64,000 nt of DNA from assembly GCA_035509275.1 (NCBI GenBank), contig DATJLU010000146.1:62001-126000 (forward strand), in the 5' to 3' direction. Positions 8,098 to 16,755 of this stretch are shown here, in pieces. Every line of letters begins with the position of its first letter. Position 1 is the stretch's first letter. Both the position numbers and the translations under genes were made by a program. The notes under the pieces were generated by a model. The model saw nothing but the letters and a program-made list of their open reading frames with translations, did no database searches and was not told the DNA's origin. The stretch comes from DAHUYF01 sp035509275 (GTDB lineage: Bacteria; Pseudomonadota; Alphaproteobacteria; ATCC43930; CGMCC-115725).

Positions 8098-10590
8098 GTG
8101 AAGGCGGCAACGCCTGCGAGAGGAGTTGATTTGCGCGAAAAAGAGCTGCGCATCGCACTCGTCTGCTTCGGCGGCATCTCGCTCGCCGTCTATATCCATG
8201 GCATCTGCAAAGAGGTCCTGAAGCTGGTCCGCGCCTCGAGCGCGTTACACGACATCCGCGACCGCGGCGCGCGGGCGAGCGCCCGCTTCGCCGAGAAGGC
8301 GGAGGCGAACCGGCCTTACGATACCGAAGCCATCTATTTCGAGCTGCTGCGCGACATCGGCCGCAAGGTCGATCTTCGCGTCGTCGTCGACATCATCGCC
8401 GGCGCCTCGGCCGGCGGCATCAACGGCGCCATGCTGGCGCGGGCGCTGGCGCATGACCTGCCGATGGACGCCCTGCGCGATCTCTGGCTCAAGGAGGCCG
8501 ACGTCACCGAGCTGCTGGCCGCCGAGGCGCGGGCGGGGCGCTGGAGCAAGCCCTTCATGCACCCCTTCATCTGGGGCTTCGGCGCGGCGCAGCTGATGCA
8601 GGAGGTGCGCGACCCCGAGGTGCGGCGGAAGCTGTCGCTGTTCGTGCGCTCGCGCTGGTTCAAGCCGCCTTTCGACGGGGCGCGAATGGCGCAGCTGATG
8701 TATGACGCCGTGGCCAGCATGGGCGACGCGGCCGGTCCGGCGCGCTCGCTGCTGCCGGCGGGACAGCGGCTCGACCTCTTCGTCACCCTCACCGACCATT
8801 ACGGCTATCGCCAGCTGCTCGAGACGCATGATCCGCCGGTGATCGAGGAGCGCGAACACCGTCACATCCTGCAGTTCAGCTATCGCCGCTGGCCCAATGG
8901 CGAGGTCGAGACCGATTTCGATTTCGCCAATGCGCCGGCGCTCGCCTTTGCCGCCCGCGCCACCTCCTCTTTTCCCGGCGCGTTCCCGCCGGCGCAGATC
9001 ACCGAGCTGGAGCAGCTGCTGGCGCGCCGGCGCATCACCTGGCCGCGCCAGCGCCAATTCCTCGCGCGCAATTTCGAGCCCTATCGGCGCGCCGGGCTCG
9101 ACCCCCGCCTGCAATGCTTCGTCGATGGCAGCGTGCTCAACGACAAGCCCTTCCGCGAGGCGATCCGGGCGATCAAGGGCCGGCCCGCCTATCGCCAGGT
9201 CGATCGCCGCCTCGTCTATGTCGATCCCGATCCCGACCGGCCGCAGCCGCCGCTCACCGGTCTCGTTCCCGGCTTTTTCACCACCTTGCGCAGCGCGCTT
9301 TCCGATATCCCGCGCAACGAGCCGATCGCCGACGAGCTCACCTATGTCAACGGCTTCAACGAGCGGGTGCGGCGGCTCAAAGGCATCGTCGATGCCGCGC
9401 GGCCGCAGATCACGCAGCTCGTCGCGCGCATCGGAGCCTTCGCCGGCGCGGAAGGGCTCACCGCCGAGCGACTGAGGCGCTGGCGCGAGCAGGTCAATGT
9501 CACCGTCGCGCGCGATGCCGGCTTCGCCTATGAAGGCTATGTGCGCCTGAAGCTGGCCTCGGTGCGTGCGTTCGTCGCCCAGCTCGTCGGCGCGTTGCTC
9601 GCCCTGCCACCGCGCTCACCGGTATCGCGCACGCTTGCCGCCATCATCGATGCCTGGGCGCATGACGCGGGGATGGTGTTTGCCGGCGAAGAAAGCGCGG
9701 CGCTGGCACAGGAGAGCGCCGGCGGCGCGCTGCCGCGCTGGGTGCGCTTCCTGCTCGCCTTCGACGTCGATTTCCGCAAGCGCCGGCTCTATTTCCTCAT
9801 CCAGGGCCAGAACCGCCTCTACCAGATGCTGGACGACAGCGCCGCCGGCACCGCCGCCGCCGCCGTCGTCGACCGGCTGAAGCGCGACTTCTACCAGTGC
9901 CTCGATGCCTTGCGTCAGCGCGAATCGTCCGGCTTCTTCAGTGATGGCACGCGCGCCGCGGCGCGGGCGTTGTTCGGCACCCTGCCCGAGGGCGAGGGCT
10001 GGACAGCGGAGCCGGCGCGGGGCTTCGCCCGCGAGCAGGGCGCGGCGATCGGCGCGCTGATCGAGCGCATGGCCGGCGAGATCGATCTCGACGCCAGCAC
10101 GCATGAGCTCGACGCGCTGATCGCCACCGTCGACCCCGTGGCCTGGCCGGCGGCGGCGCGACAAGAGGTCTTGGTGAACTATCTCGGCTTTCCCTTCTGG
10201 GACGTGCTCACGCTCTCGGTGACGAATTGGCGCGATACCGGCGAGTTCGACGAGATCCTGGTGGACCGCATCAGCCCGCGCGACGCGCGCGCCTTGGCCG
10301 CGCTCGCTCCGGCGCTCGCGCCCAAGGGGACGGGGATGGCGCATTTCGCCGCCTTCTTCTCGCGCGCCTATCGCGAGCAGGATTATCTGCTCGGCCGCCT
10401 CCAGGGCATCGACCGGCTCATCGACATCGTCTGCAACGCCGCCGGCATCGCTCCCGGGGATGGCGGATTGGATGTGGACGGCCTGAAACGCCGCGCCTTC
10501 GCGCTCATCCTCGATGCCGAAACGCCGCATCTGCCCGAGAGCGGTGCTCTGCTTCGCATGTTGCGCGAGGCGATTGCGGCGCGGAGTTGA
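8098..10590 (+). CDS. large patatin-like protein (TIGR03607/DUF3376 type)
   Basis: This protein of about 830 residues has a patatin core at the N terminus: LVCFGGISLAVYIHG as the oxyanion region, GASAGGINGAML with the nucleophile near residue 103, and the dyad Asp in VDGSVLNDKPF near residue 342. The remaining 480 residues are largely helical and match the long patatin-related family with a DUF3376 region. Substrate and location are unknown; no signal peptide is seen. The start is uncertain: GTG at 8098 gives the longest form, while a TTG at 8131 has AGAGGAG 5 nt upstream and is an attractive alternative. It is divergent from the shorter patatin gene. Confidence 0.88.
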   Translation: MKAATPARGVDLREKELRIALVCFGGISLAVYIHGICKEVLKLVRASSALHDIRDRGARASARFAEKAEANRPYDTEAIYFELLRDIGRKVDLRVVVDIIAGASAGGINGAMLARALAHDLPMDALRDLWLKEADVTELLAAEARAGRWSKPFMHPFIWGFGAAQLMQEVRDPEVRRKLSLFVRSRWFKPPFDGARMAQLMYDAVASMGDAAGPARSLLPAGQRLDLFVTLTDHYGYRQLLETHDPPVIEEREHRHILQFSYRRWPNGEVETDFDFANAPALAFAARATSSFPGAFPPAQITELEQLLARRRITWPRQRQFLARNFEPYRRAGLDPRLQCFVDGSVLNDKPFREAIRAIKGRPAYRQVDRRLVYVDPDPDRPQPPLTGLVPGFFTTLRSALSDIPRNEPIADELTYVNGFNERVRRLKGIVDAARPQITQLVARIGAFAGAEGLTAERLRRWREQVNVTVARDAGFAYEGYVRLKLASVRAFVAQLVGALLALPPRSPVSRTLAAIIDAWAHDAGMVFAGEESAALAQESAGGALPRWVRFLLAFDVDFRKRRLYFLIQGQNRLYQMLDDSAAGTAAAAVVDRLKRDFYQCLDALRQRESSGFFSDGTRAAARALFGTLPEGEGWTAEPARGFAREQGAAIGALIERMAGEIDLDASTHELDALIATVDPVAWPAAARQEVLVNYLGFPFWDVLTLSVTNWRDTGEFDEILVDRISPRDARALAALAPALAPKGTGMAHFAAFFSRAYREQDYLLGRLQGIDRLIDIVCNAAGIAPGDGGLDVDGLKRRAFALILDAETPHLPESGALLRMLREAIAARS

Positions 10591-10591
10591 C

Positions 10592-10617
10592 CAATGTAGC
10601 TTCTAGAAGCTACATTG
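10592..10617. promoter_or_regulatory. perfect 26-bp palindromic operator of the vapBC pair
   Basis: The half-site CAATGTAGCTTCT is followed directly by its exact reverse complement, with no spacer. The dyad ends 6 bp before the antitoxin ATG at 10624. Phd/VapB antitoxins repress their own operons through such dyads, so this is very probably the autoregulatory operator overlapping the promoter or transcription start. There is no room for a conventional ribosome site between it and the ATG, which suggests a short or leaderless 5' end. Confidence 0.85.
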
Positions 10618-10623
10618 CTTTTC

Positions 10624-10914
10624 ATGCGTGCCGTCGGCCTCAAGGCGTTGAAGAACCGGCTCAGCGAATATGTGCGCCTGGTTTCCGGCGGCGAGACCGT
10701 GCTGGTCACCGATCGCGACCGGGTCGTTGCCGAGCTGGTGCCGCCGCGCGGCGGCCGCAGCCCGCTGCTCGCCGATGCACTGCTTGCCGATGCCGTTCGT
10801 CACGGCTGGCTGACGCCGCCAGCGCTGCCGCAGAAGGGGCCGCCGCCACGCAAGCCGGTCATGAGTCTCAACGCCCTCCTCGAGGGATTGCGGCATGACC
10901 GGGAGGAGCGGTGA
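10624..10914 (+). CDS. vapB: Phd/YefM-family antitoxin
   Basis: The 96-residue protein begins MRAVGLKALKNRLSEYVRLV and continues GETVLVTDRDRVVAELVPP, the DNA-binding Phd/YefM fold found in many VapB-type antitoxins. Its C-terminal half is proline-rich with a terminal helix that would wrap the toxin. It lies directly upstream of a PIN-domain toxin; the toxin GTG overlaps the antitoxin stop (GTGA). A further in-frame ATG three codons upstream (10615) lies inside the palindrome and is less likely. Confidence 0.9.
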   Translation: MRAVGLKALKNRLSEYVRLVSGGETVLVTDRDRVVAELVPPRGGRSPLLADALLADAVRHGWLTPPALPQKGPPPRKPVMSLNALLEGLRHDREER

Positions 10915-11297
10915 TCTATCTCGACAGCTCGGTCGCCCTCGCGCAGCTGCTCGCCGAGGATCGGGCGCCGCCGGAATTTCTTTGGGATCGACCGCTCGTC
11001 TCGAGCCGGTTGCTCGAATATGAGGTGTGGAATCGCCTGCACGCGAGCGGACTCGCTCGTTCGCATGGCGAGGAGGCGCGGACCTTGATCGATCGTCTGG
11101 CCCTGATCGAGTTGGCTCCAACGGTCCTCGCCCGCGCTGTCGAACCGTTTCCGGTGCGCCTGCGCACGCTTGATGCCTTGCATCTTGCGTCGATCGAATT
11201 CCTGCGCGGTCAAGGCCAGGCGATCGAGCTTGCCACCTACGACGACCGTATGGCGGCTGCGGCCCGTGCACTCGAAGTAGAGCTTCTCCCGCTCTGA
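10911..11297 (+). CDS. vapC: PIN-domain ribonuclease toxin
   Basis: This 128-residue protein has the four acidic positions of PIN nucleases: Asp5 in MIYLDSSVA, Glu in LLEYEVWNRL, Asp in LRTLDALHLAS and Asp in LATYDDRMA. VapC toxins cleave tRNA or rRNA, and activity is blocked by the cognate antitoxin encoded just upstream. The GTG start is preceded by GGGAGGAGCG. No gene is interrupted and no integrase is nearby, so the pair stands as a solitary module between patatin and capD genes. Confidence 0.92.
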   Translation: MIYLDSSVALAQLLAEDRAPPEFLWDRPLVSSRLLEYEVWNRLHASGLARSHGEEARTLIDRLALIELAPTVLARAVEPFPVRLRTLDALHLASIEFLRGQGQAIELATYDDRMAAAARALEVELLPL

Positions 11298-11332
11298 GCT
11301 TCACCGCCTCGTTCGATCACTCCTCGGACGTG

Positions 11333-11369
11333 CCCCTCTCCCGCCGGCGACCCGCCGGCGGGAGAGGGG
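11333..11369. terminator. perfect GC-rich hairpin between convergent vapC and capD
   Basis: A 17-bp perfect stem (CCCCTCTCCCGCCGGCG and its complement) closes on a 3-nt ACC loop. It lies between the convergent stops of vapC (11297) and the capD-type gene (11387). No T-tract follows on either strand, so it could be a factor-assisted bidirectional terminator or a solo hairpin repeat. Confidence 0.6.
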
Positions 11370-11386
11370 CCGTGCAGAGGGATGAA

Positions 11387-13312
11387 CTAGCCCCCGGCGG
11401 CGCGGGTGGTGGTGGCGGCGCTGGCCGCGAATTCGGGCACAAGCTTGCCGAGCAGGGCCAGCACGCGTTCCTGGCGGCGCTCGCGCGCATGCTCGGCGAG
11501 CTCGTCGAGCGAGCGCTGCAGCATGGCGTAGTCGATGATGCGCGGCGCGGCGAGGCGGATGCCGGCCGCCGCCGTCGGCACCAGCGGCTCATTGGCGTAG
11601 AACAGCTCCTCATAGAGCTTCTCGCCCGGGCGCAGCCCGATGAAGCTGATCGTGACGTCGATATCGGGCTTCTTGCCGGCAAGCCGGATCATCTGCCGCG
11701 CCAGATCGACGATCTTCACCGGCTCGCCCATGTCGAGGACGAAGATCCGGCCGCGCTCCTCCCGGCTGGTCATCGCCAGCGCCGAGGCTTCGAGCACGAG
11801 CTCCACCGCCTCGCGCACGGTCATGAAGAAGCGCTGCACCTCGGGATGGGTGACGGTGAGCGGACCGCCCATGGCGAGCTGGCGCTGGAACAGCGGCACC
11901 ACCGAGCCGGTCGAGCCGAGCACATTGCCGAAGCGCACGGTGACGAAATGCGTGCCCTCGGCTTTGCGCGATTCGAGAACGTCGAGCGCCTGACAGATGC
12001 TTTCGGCGAGGCGCTTGGTCGCGCCCATGACATTGGCGGGATTGACCGCCTTGTCGGTCGAGATCAGCACCATGGCGCGCACGCCATGGGCGCGGCAGGC
12101 CTCGGCGACGAAGCGCGTGCCGAGCGCGTTGGTGAGCACGCCTTCGACGGGGTTCGCCTCGACCATCGGCACGTGCTTCAGCGCGGCGGCGTGGAACACC
12201 AGCTCCGGCCGCTCGCCGGCGATGATCTCCTCGATGCGGAAGCGGTCGCGGACATCGCCGATGAGCGCCTGGCGCGGCAGCGCGGCGTGCCGCTCCGTAA
12301 GCTCGCGGTCGATGGTGTAGAGCGCGAATTCATTGTTGTCGACGAGCACGAGCCGCGCCGGGCCATAGGCCGCGATCTGACGCGCCAGCTCGCTGCCGAT
12401 GGTGCCGCCGGCGCCGGTCACAAGCACGCGCCGTCCGGCGATGAGCGCTTGCATCCCCGGACGGTCGAGCACGGCCTGCGGCCGCCCGAGCAGATCCTCG
12501 ATCGCCACCGGCTCGATCGTCGGCTCCTCCGCGCCGGTCGTCTTGAATTCGGTAAGGCGCGGCAGGCGCGCCAGCGGGATGGTGAGCGTCTCGGCGACGT
12601 CGAGGAGACGGCGAACGGTGGTGCCGTCGACCGATTGCGCGGCAATGATCAGGCGCTGCGGCCGCTCGCCGTTCCGGTCGAGCGTGCTGACGACCTCGGG
12701 CAGGTCGGCGATGGTGCCGAGCACCGGCACGCCGGCGATGTCGCGGCCGACGCGCGAGCTCGAGCTCGAATCGCTGATGATCCCGACGACGCGATAGAGC
12801 CGTTCCGGATCGCTCGCCATGGCGTGGATGAACATGGCGGCGCCGTCGCGGGCGCCGATCAGCAGCACCGGGATGGTGTGGCTGTAGTCGACGCGCTCGA
12901 GCATGTGGCCGAGGCCGCGATCCTTGTAGGCGCGATAGGCAAAGCGCGGCCCGCCGAGCAGCGCCATCAGCACCAGCCAATTGATGAAGGGCGTCGAGCG
13001 CGGCAACTCGTCGAGCCGGGTGACGACGAACATCGCCGGGAAGAACAGCAGCATGACGATGGTGACGGCACGCAGCAGCGCCAGCATGTCCGGCGACGAG
13101 GCGTAGCGCCAGATGCCGCGGTAGAGCCCGGTCCACCAGAACACCACGCCGGCGATGAGCGTGAAGGAGAGATCGTAGACGCCGATCAGCTGCCAGGGAT
13201 AGGCGGCGATGCCGCCGCCGACGCGCAAATAGAACGCCAGCAGAAAGGAGAGCGCCGCCATGACCAAATCATGACAGAAGGCGGCGTTGGCCCGATTCGA
13301 GCGGAATATCAT
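11387..13312 (-). CDS. membrane-bound nucleotide-sugar 4,6-dehydratase (CapD/WbpM family)
   Basis: The 641-residue protein has four predicted N-terminal membrane helices (from DLVMAALSFLLAFYLRVGG onward), a CoA-binding-like Rossmann region (VPVLLIGARDGAAMF) and a C-terminal dehydratase domain with VLVTGAGGTIGSELARQ near residue 295. STDKAVNPANVMGATKRLAE near residue 417 has Met in place of the usual catalytic Tyr, as in FlaA1, WbpM and CapD. These enzymes convert UDP-GlcNAc to a UDP-4-keto-6-deoxy sugar at the start of O-antigen or capsule sugar synthesis. It is divergent from ydcF-like gene at 13420. Confidence 0.92.
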   Translation of the reverse strand: MIFRSNRANAAFCHDLVMAALSFLLAFYLRVGGGIAAYPWQLIGVYDLSFTLIAGVVFWWTGLYRGIWRYASSPDMLALLRAVTIVMLLFFPAMFVVTRLDELPRSTPFINWLVLMALLGGPRFAYRAYKDRGLGHMLERVDYSHTIPVLLIGARDGAAMFIHAMASDPERLYRVVGIISDSSSSSRVGRDIAGVPVLGTIADLPEVVSTLDRNGERPQRLIIAAQSVDGTTVRRLLDVAETLTIPLARLPRLTEFKTTGAEEPTIEPVAIEDLLGRPQAVLDRPGMQALIAGRRVLVTGAGGTIGSELARQIAAYGPARLVLVDNNEFALYTIDRELTERHAALPRQALIGDVRDRFRIEEIIAGERPELVFHAAALKHVPMVEANPVEGVLTNALGTRFVAEACRAHGVRAMVLISTDKAVNPANVMGATKRLAESICQALDVLESRKAEGTHFVTVRFGNVLGSTGSVVPLFQRQLAMGGPLTVTHPEVQRFFMTVREAVELVLEASALAMTSREERGRIFVLDMGEPVKIVDLARQMIRLAGKKPDIDVTISFIGLRPGEKLYEELFYANEPLVPTAAAGIRLAAPRIIDYAMLQRSLDELAEHARERRQERVLALLGKLVPEFAASAATTTRAAGG

Positions 13313-13419
13313 GCGTCGCTCACGATCGGCCGGACGTTAGAGAAGCGGCTCCCCGGCGGCAACAGGAAAAGCGGTCGCGCCGTGGCCCAGTCCGGGGTAA
13401 ATATGGGCGCCGTTCGGTC

Positions 13420-14202
13420 ATGCTTTTCCTCTTCAGCAAGCTCTTCTGGGCCGTCGTCGCTCCCGGCAATCTGCTGCTGCTCCTCCTCCTCGTGGGGCTG
13501 ATGGCGCAGCGGCGCGGGCGGCGGCGCGGCTCCCGCCTCGCGCTGGGCGCCGCCCTGGCGCTCCTGGCGGTGGCCGTCCTGCCCATCGGCCAATGGGTGG
13601 TCGCGCCGCTCGAGGCGCGCTTTCCCGAGCCGCAGCTGCCGGCGCATATCGACGGGATCATCGTGCTCGGCGGCGCCGTGCAGCCGGACATCACCCGCGC
13701 TCATAACCAGGTCGCTCTCGACGGCGCCGCGGCGCGCATCACCGAGACGCTGGCGCTCGCCCTGCGCCATCCCGAAGCCAAGCTGCTGCTGAGCGGCGGC
13801 GATGCCGACATCCTGCCGCGCCCCGGCGAGCGCGAGGCCGACGACACGCGCCGGCTTTTCATCGCGCTCGGCGTGCCGCCCGAGCGCATTCTGGTCGAGG
13901 ACCGCTCGCGCAATACCTTCGAGAACGCCCGGTTCTCGCGTGCCGTCGCGGCGCCCAAGCCGGGCGAGACCTGGGTGCTGGTGACGTCGGCGATGCACAT
14001 GCCGCGCGCTGTCGGCTGCTTCCGCGAGGTCGGCTGGAACGTGTTGCCCTATCCTGTCGATTATCGCACCGAGGCGCATCCGCTCCCCGACTTCAAGCTC
14101 GCCGAGCATCTCGAGCTGCTCGATCTTGCCACCAAGGAATGGGTCGGCCTCGTCGCCTATCGTCTCCTCGGCCGCACCGACGCGTTGTTTCCGGGGCCTT
14201 AG
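13420..14202 (+). CDS. YdcF-like DUF218 membrane protein
   Basis: The 260-residue protein has two N-terminal hydrophobic segments (LWAVV-type start to GLMAQR, then LALGAALALLAVAVLPIG) and a DUF218 domain with IIVLGGAV, LLLSGGDAD, RSRNTFENARF and VTSAMHMPRA. Relatives such as ElyC and SanA are envelope proteins linked to peptidoglycan or lipid-carrier metabolism, but the exact reaction is not established. The neighbourhood (capD-type gene divergent) fits an envelope role. Confidence 0.9.
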   Translation: MLFLFSKLFWAVVAPGNLLLLLLLVGLMAQRRGRRRGSRLALGAALALLAVAVLPIGQWVVAPLEARFPEPQLPAHIDGIIVLGGAVQPDITRAHNQVALDGAAARITETLALALRHPEAKLLLSGGDADILPRPGEREADDTRRLFIALGVPPERILVEDRSRNTFENARFSRAVAAPKPGETWVLVTSAMHMPRAVGCFREVGWNVLPYPVDYRTEAHPLPDFKLAEHLELLDLATKEWVGLVAYRLLGRTDALFPGP

Positions 14203-14292
14203 CCCGGGCGGTGCATGACAGCCGCCGGGGCTGTGCATGGCAATGGCGGCGGCCGGCACGGTATGCTTCGCGGCTGCCATGGAGGAGGCGCC

Positions 14293-15351
14293 ATGCCCGG
14301 GATCAACGTGCTTGCGATCCAACGCCTCAGCGCCGCGGATCGCGCCAAGATCGAAGCGGTGGACGCGTCGATCCGGCTCGTCGAAGCCGGCGGCTGGTTT
14401 GACGGCGAGATCCGCGAGACCTGGCCGGCGCTCACCGCGACGCGCTTCCTGGCGCCGAGCGCCAATGGCGCGGGCACGCGCGCGGAGCGCGACCGCCTGC
14501 TGGCCGACGCGGAGGTGATCCTGGGCGGCTGGCCGTTCCCGCTTGATTTGCGGGCGCGGGCGAAGCGGCTCAAATGGTTTCACCAGCGCCCCGCCGGCGC
14601 CAGCAATCTGCTGCGGGGCGATCTCTGGAGCAGCGACGTCATCGTGACGACCTCGCGCGGACTGGGCAATACCCTCGCCATTGCGGAATGGGCGGTGGCG
14701 GGCATCCTGCATTTTGCCAAGGGGATGCACCGCGCCGCCATCGATCGCGGCGCCGGGAGCTTCGATCATCGCGCCTATCGCCCGCTGCAGCTCGCGGGCA
14801 AGACTGCCTGCATCGTCGGCGCCGGCGGCATCGGCCGCGAGGTCGGGCGGCTCTGCGCCGCGCTCGGCATGCGCGTCGTCGGCACCCGCCGCCAGGCGAA
14901 TGGAGGCGAGGCTTTGCCGGCGGGCTTCAGCGCGCTCGGCGGCACCGAGGAGCTCGATCGTTTCCTGCCGCAGAGCGACGTCGTCGCGATCTGCTGCCAA
15001 TGGACGCCGGAGACGACCGGCCTCTTCGATACGCGGCGCTTCGCCGCCATGAAAGCGGGGAGCATTCTCGTCAATGTCGCCCGCGGCGAGATCGTCGATG
15101 AGGAAGCGCTGGTGGCGGCTTTGCGCCGCGACCATCTGCGCGGCGTTGCGCTCGACGTTTATGTCGGCGAGTTCGAGCGCCTGCCCCCGCCACAGCTCTG
15201 GTCCGATCCCCGCGTGCTGATCGCACCGCACATCTCGTCGATGAGCGACGAGGATCGGCACGGCGCCATCGATCTCTTCTGCGAAAACCTGCGCGCCTAT
15301 CTCGCCGGCAAGCCGCTCCGCAACGTCATCGATTGGCAGCGGGGGTACTAG
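14293..15351 (+). CDS. D-2-hydroxyacid dehydrogenase
   Basis: This 352-residue NAD(P)-dependent dehydrogenase has the cofactor motif VGAGGIGREVGRLC near residue 176, the catalytic Arg in VNVARGEIVDEEAL near residue 260, and the catalytic His in IAPHISSMSDED near residue 312. The substrate is probably a 2-keto or D-2-hydroxy acid and is not specified by the sequence. The ATG at 14293 has GGAGGAGG 6 nt upstream and is chosen over the longer frame from 14215. It is convergent with the TetR gene, with 25 bp between their stops. Confidence 0.9.
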   Translation: MPGINVLAIQRLSAADRAKIEAVDASIRLVEAGGWFDGEIRETWPALTATRFLAPSANGAGTRAERDRLLADAEVILGGWPFPLDLRARAKRLKWFHQRPAGASNLLRGDLWSSDVIVTTSRGLGNTLAIAEWAVAGILHFAKGMHRAAIDRGAGSFDHRAYRPLQLAGKTACIVGAGGIGREVGRLCAALGMRVVGTRRQANGGEALPAGFSALGGTEELDRFLPQSDVVAICCQWTPETTGLFDTRRFAAMKAGSILVNVARGEIVDEEALVAALRRDHLRGVALDVYVGEFERLPPPQLWSDPRVLIAPHISSMSDEDRHGAIDLFCENLRAYLAGKPLRNVIDWQRGY

Positions 15352-15376
15352 GAGTGGGTGATTGCGTCGACGCGGG

Positions 15377-16072
15377 TCAGGTTGGTGCGCGTGGCTTCCA
15401 GAAGCGGCAGCCATTGAGGAAAAGATTGACGCAGTCATCCGCCCAGGCGTCGAGCTCCGCCTCGCTCATCGGCTCGCCGAGGCCGAGGGCGCGGCGCTGC
15501 GGCAGGGTGATGATGATCTGCAGGAACTGCGATGCGGCGAATTCGGGTTGGTCAATGGCAAGGTCACCGGCGCGTGCCGCGCGCTCGAGCAAAGCGGCGA
15601 TCTGCGTGACGGCCTCGGCACGACTGCCTTCGCGGAGCGCGATCGAGGCGAGCTCGGGAAAGCGCTGCGCCTCGGCCAGCATCAGGCGGCTGAGCGCCAA
15701 CGCCATCGGCGTCAGCGCGGCATGCAGGATCAGCTTCGCCAGGCGCCGCAGGATGTCTTCGAGGCTGCCGCCGTCGAACAGCGGGGTGCTCGCCGGCGGC
15801 CGCAGACGCTGGACGATCCGCTGCACGACGGCGCCGAACAGCGCCGCCTTGTCGGGAAAGCGATGATAGAAAGTGCGCTTCGAGATGCGGGCGCGCTGCG
15901 CGATCGCCTCGATGCTGGTGGCGCCGTAGCCCTCGGCGAGGAACAGCTCGGTGGCGATGTCGAGGATGCGCTCGCCGAGCAGCGCCGCCTCTTCCCGCGA
16001 GGGGCGGCCGCCACGGCGGGAGGGAACCGCCGTCGTCTCGGCCGCGCCGCGTCCGCTGACCCGTTTGGCCAA
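15377..16072 (-). CDS. TetR/AcrR-family transcriptional regulator
   Basis: About 231 residues. The N-terminal helix-turn-helix TSIEAIAQRARISKRTFYHR (residues about 50-69) followed by FPDKAALF is the TetR/AcrR DNA-binding domain; the C-terminal part is the usual ligand-binding helical region. No ATG or GTG is available, and the only reasonable start after the upstream gene is a TTG at 16072, 11 nt beyond that gene's stop, which implies translational coupling. It most likely represses its own operon through the palindrome at 16482-16503. The ligand is unknown. Confidence 0.85.
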   Translation of the reverse strand: MAKRVSGRGAAETTAVPSRRGGRPSREEAALLGERILDIATELFLAEGYGATSIEAIAQRARISKRTFYHRFPDKAALFGAVVQRIVQRLRPPASTPLFDGGSLEDILRRLAKLILHAALTPMALALSRLMLAEAQRFPELASIALREGSRAEAVTQIAALLERAARAGDLAIDQPEFAASQFLQIIITLPQRRALGLGEPMSEAELDAWADDCVNLFLNGCRFWKPRAPT

Positions 16073-16083
16073 GTCGCCGCGGC

Positions 16084-16413
16084 TCAGCGCCCGTAGTAGC
16101 CGGGCGGCGGGTAATAGGCGGCCGGCGGCGGCGGTGCGTAGGAATAGGCAGGGGGCGGGGCGTAATAGACCGGCGGCGGCGCGTAAGGCGCGTAATAGGC
16201 CGGCGCCGGCGGCGCGTAGACGGGGGCGGCAAGGGCGCGGACCGGGGCCGTCAGGATCGTGGCGGCGCCGACGACGGCGGCGGTTCCCAGGGCGGCCAGG
16301 CCAAAGACCACACCGCCGTGATAATGCCCGTGCGCGGAAGCAGGAGCGATCGGGGCGGCGGCAAGGGCAATCGCGCTCGTCGCTCCAATCATCGCGGCTC
16401 TGAAGTTCACCAT
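16084..16413 (-). CDS. small secreted Pro/Tyr-rich protein
   Basis: The 109-residue product has a clear signal peptide, with a hydrophobic core IGATSAIALAAAPIAP and likely cleavage after ASA. A second hydrophobic, glycine/alanine-rich stretch (VVFGLAALGTAAVVGAATIL) follows. The last 45 residues are almost only Ala, Pro and Tyr in YAPP/YYAP-type repeats ending PPPGYYGR. Similar short proteins are common in Hyphomicrobiales without known function; an envelope location is inferred. GGGAGC lies 6 nt before the ATG at 16413. The TetR gene follows 11 nt downstream, so the regulator and this protein form a two-gene operon. Confidence 0.8.
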   Translation of the reverse strand: MVNFRAAMIGATSAIALAAAPIAPASAHGHYHGGVVFGLAALGTAAVVGAATILTAPVRALAAPVYAPPAPAYYAPYAPPPVYYAPPPAYSYAPPPPAAYYPPPGYYGR

Positions 16414-16459
16414 GATCAGCTCCCAACCAAGCGTCGCTTCGTCTCTTGCGACGGAGGTA

Positions 16460-16503
16460 GATATAGCACCGATCAAAACGCAACGCAACGGTACCGTTGC
16501 GTT
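16460..16503 (-). promoter_or_regulatory. promoter with perfect 22-bp TetR-type operator
   Basis: The dyad at 16482-16503 is AACGCAACGGT followed by its exact reverse complement. On the minus strand a -35 box TTGCGT (16488-16483) lies inside this dyad, then a 17-bp spacer and a -10 box TATATC (16465-16460). A repressor bound to the dyad would cover the -35 region. The predicted transcript begins near 16453, about 40 nt before the secreted-protein ATG. The downstream TetR gene is the natural candidate regulator. The rest of the 342-bp divergent region up to 16755 shows no other clear element. Confidence 0.8.
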
Positions 16504-16755
16504 ATTTTTGCGAAATCATTTATGTGGAGTATCAATTGTAGTAAAAGCCATTATAAAGGGTTATGACGGAGTCCGCGCGTCGCAGCGCCAGCGTGTCGCG
16601 TCGACTCCAGGACAAGCGAGCCCGGCGCAAAAATCACACGACCCGCAGGGACGAGTCGCGGTGGACGACATCGCCGCGCCGTTGCCATGCTGGCGTTTGT
16701 GGCGCAGCCGAAATAAGCGCGTAACGCGCGCAGCGCAGCACCTTGGAGGACCCGA

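Noticed and set aside
13309..15438. Long antisense frame across the YdcF and 2-hydroxyacid dehydrogenase genes
   Set aside because: Both plus-strand genes show full family motifs and ribosome sites; the antisense product shows none.
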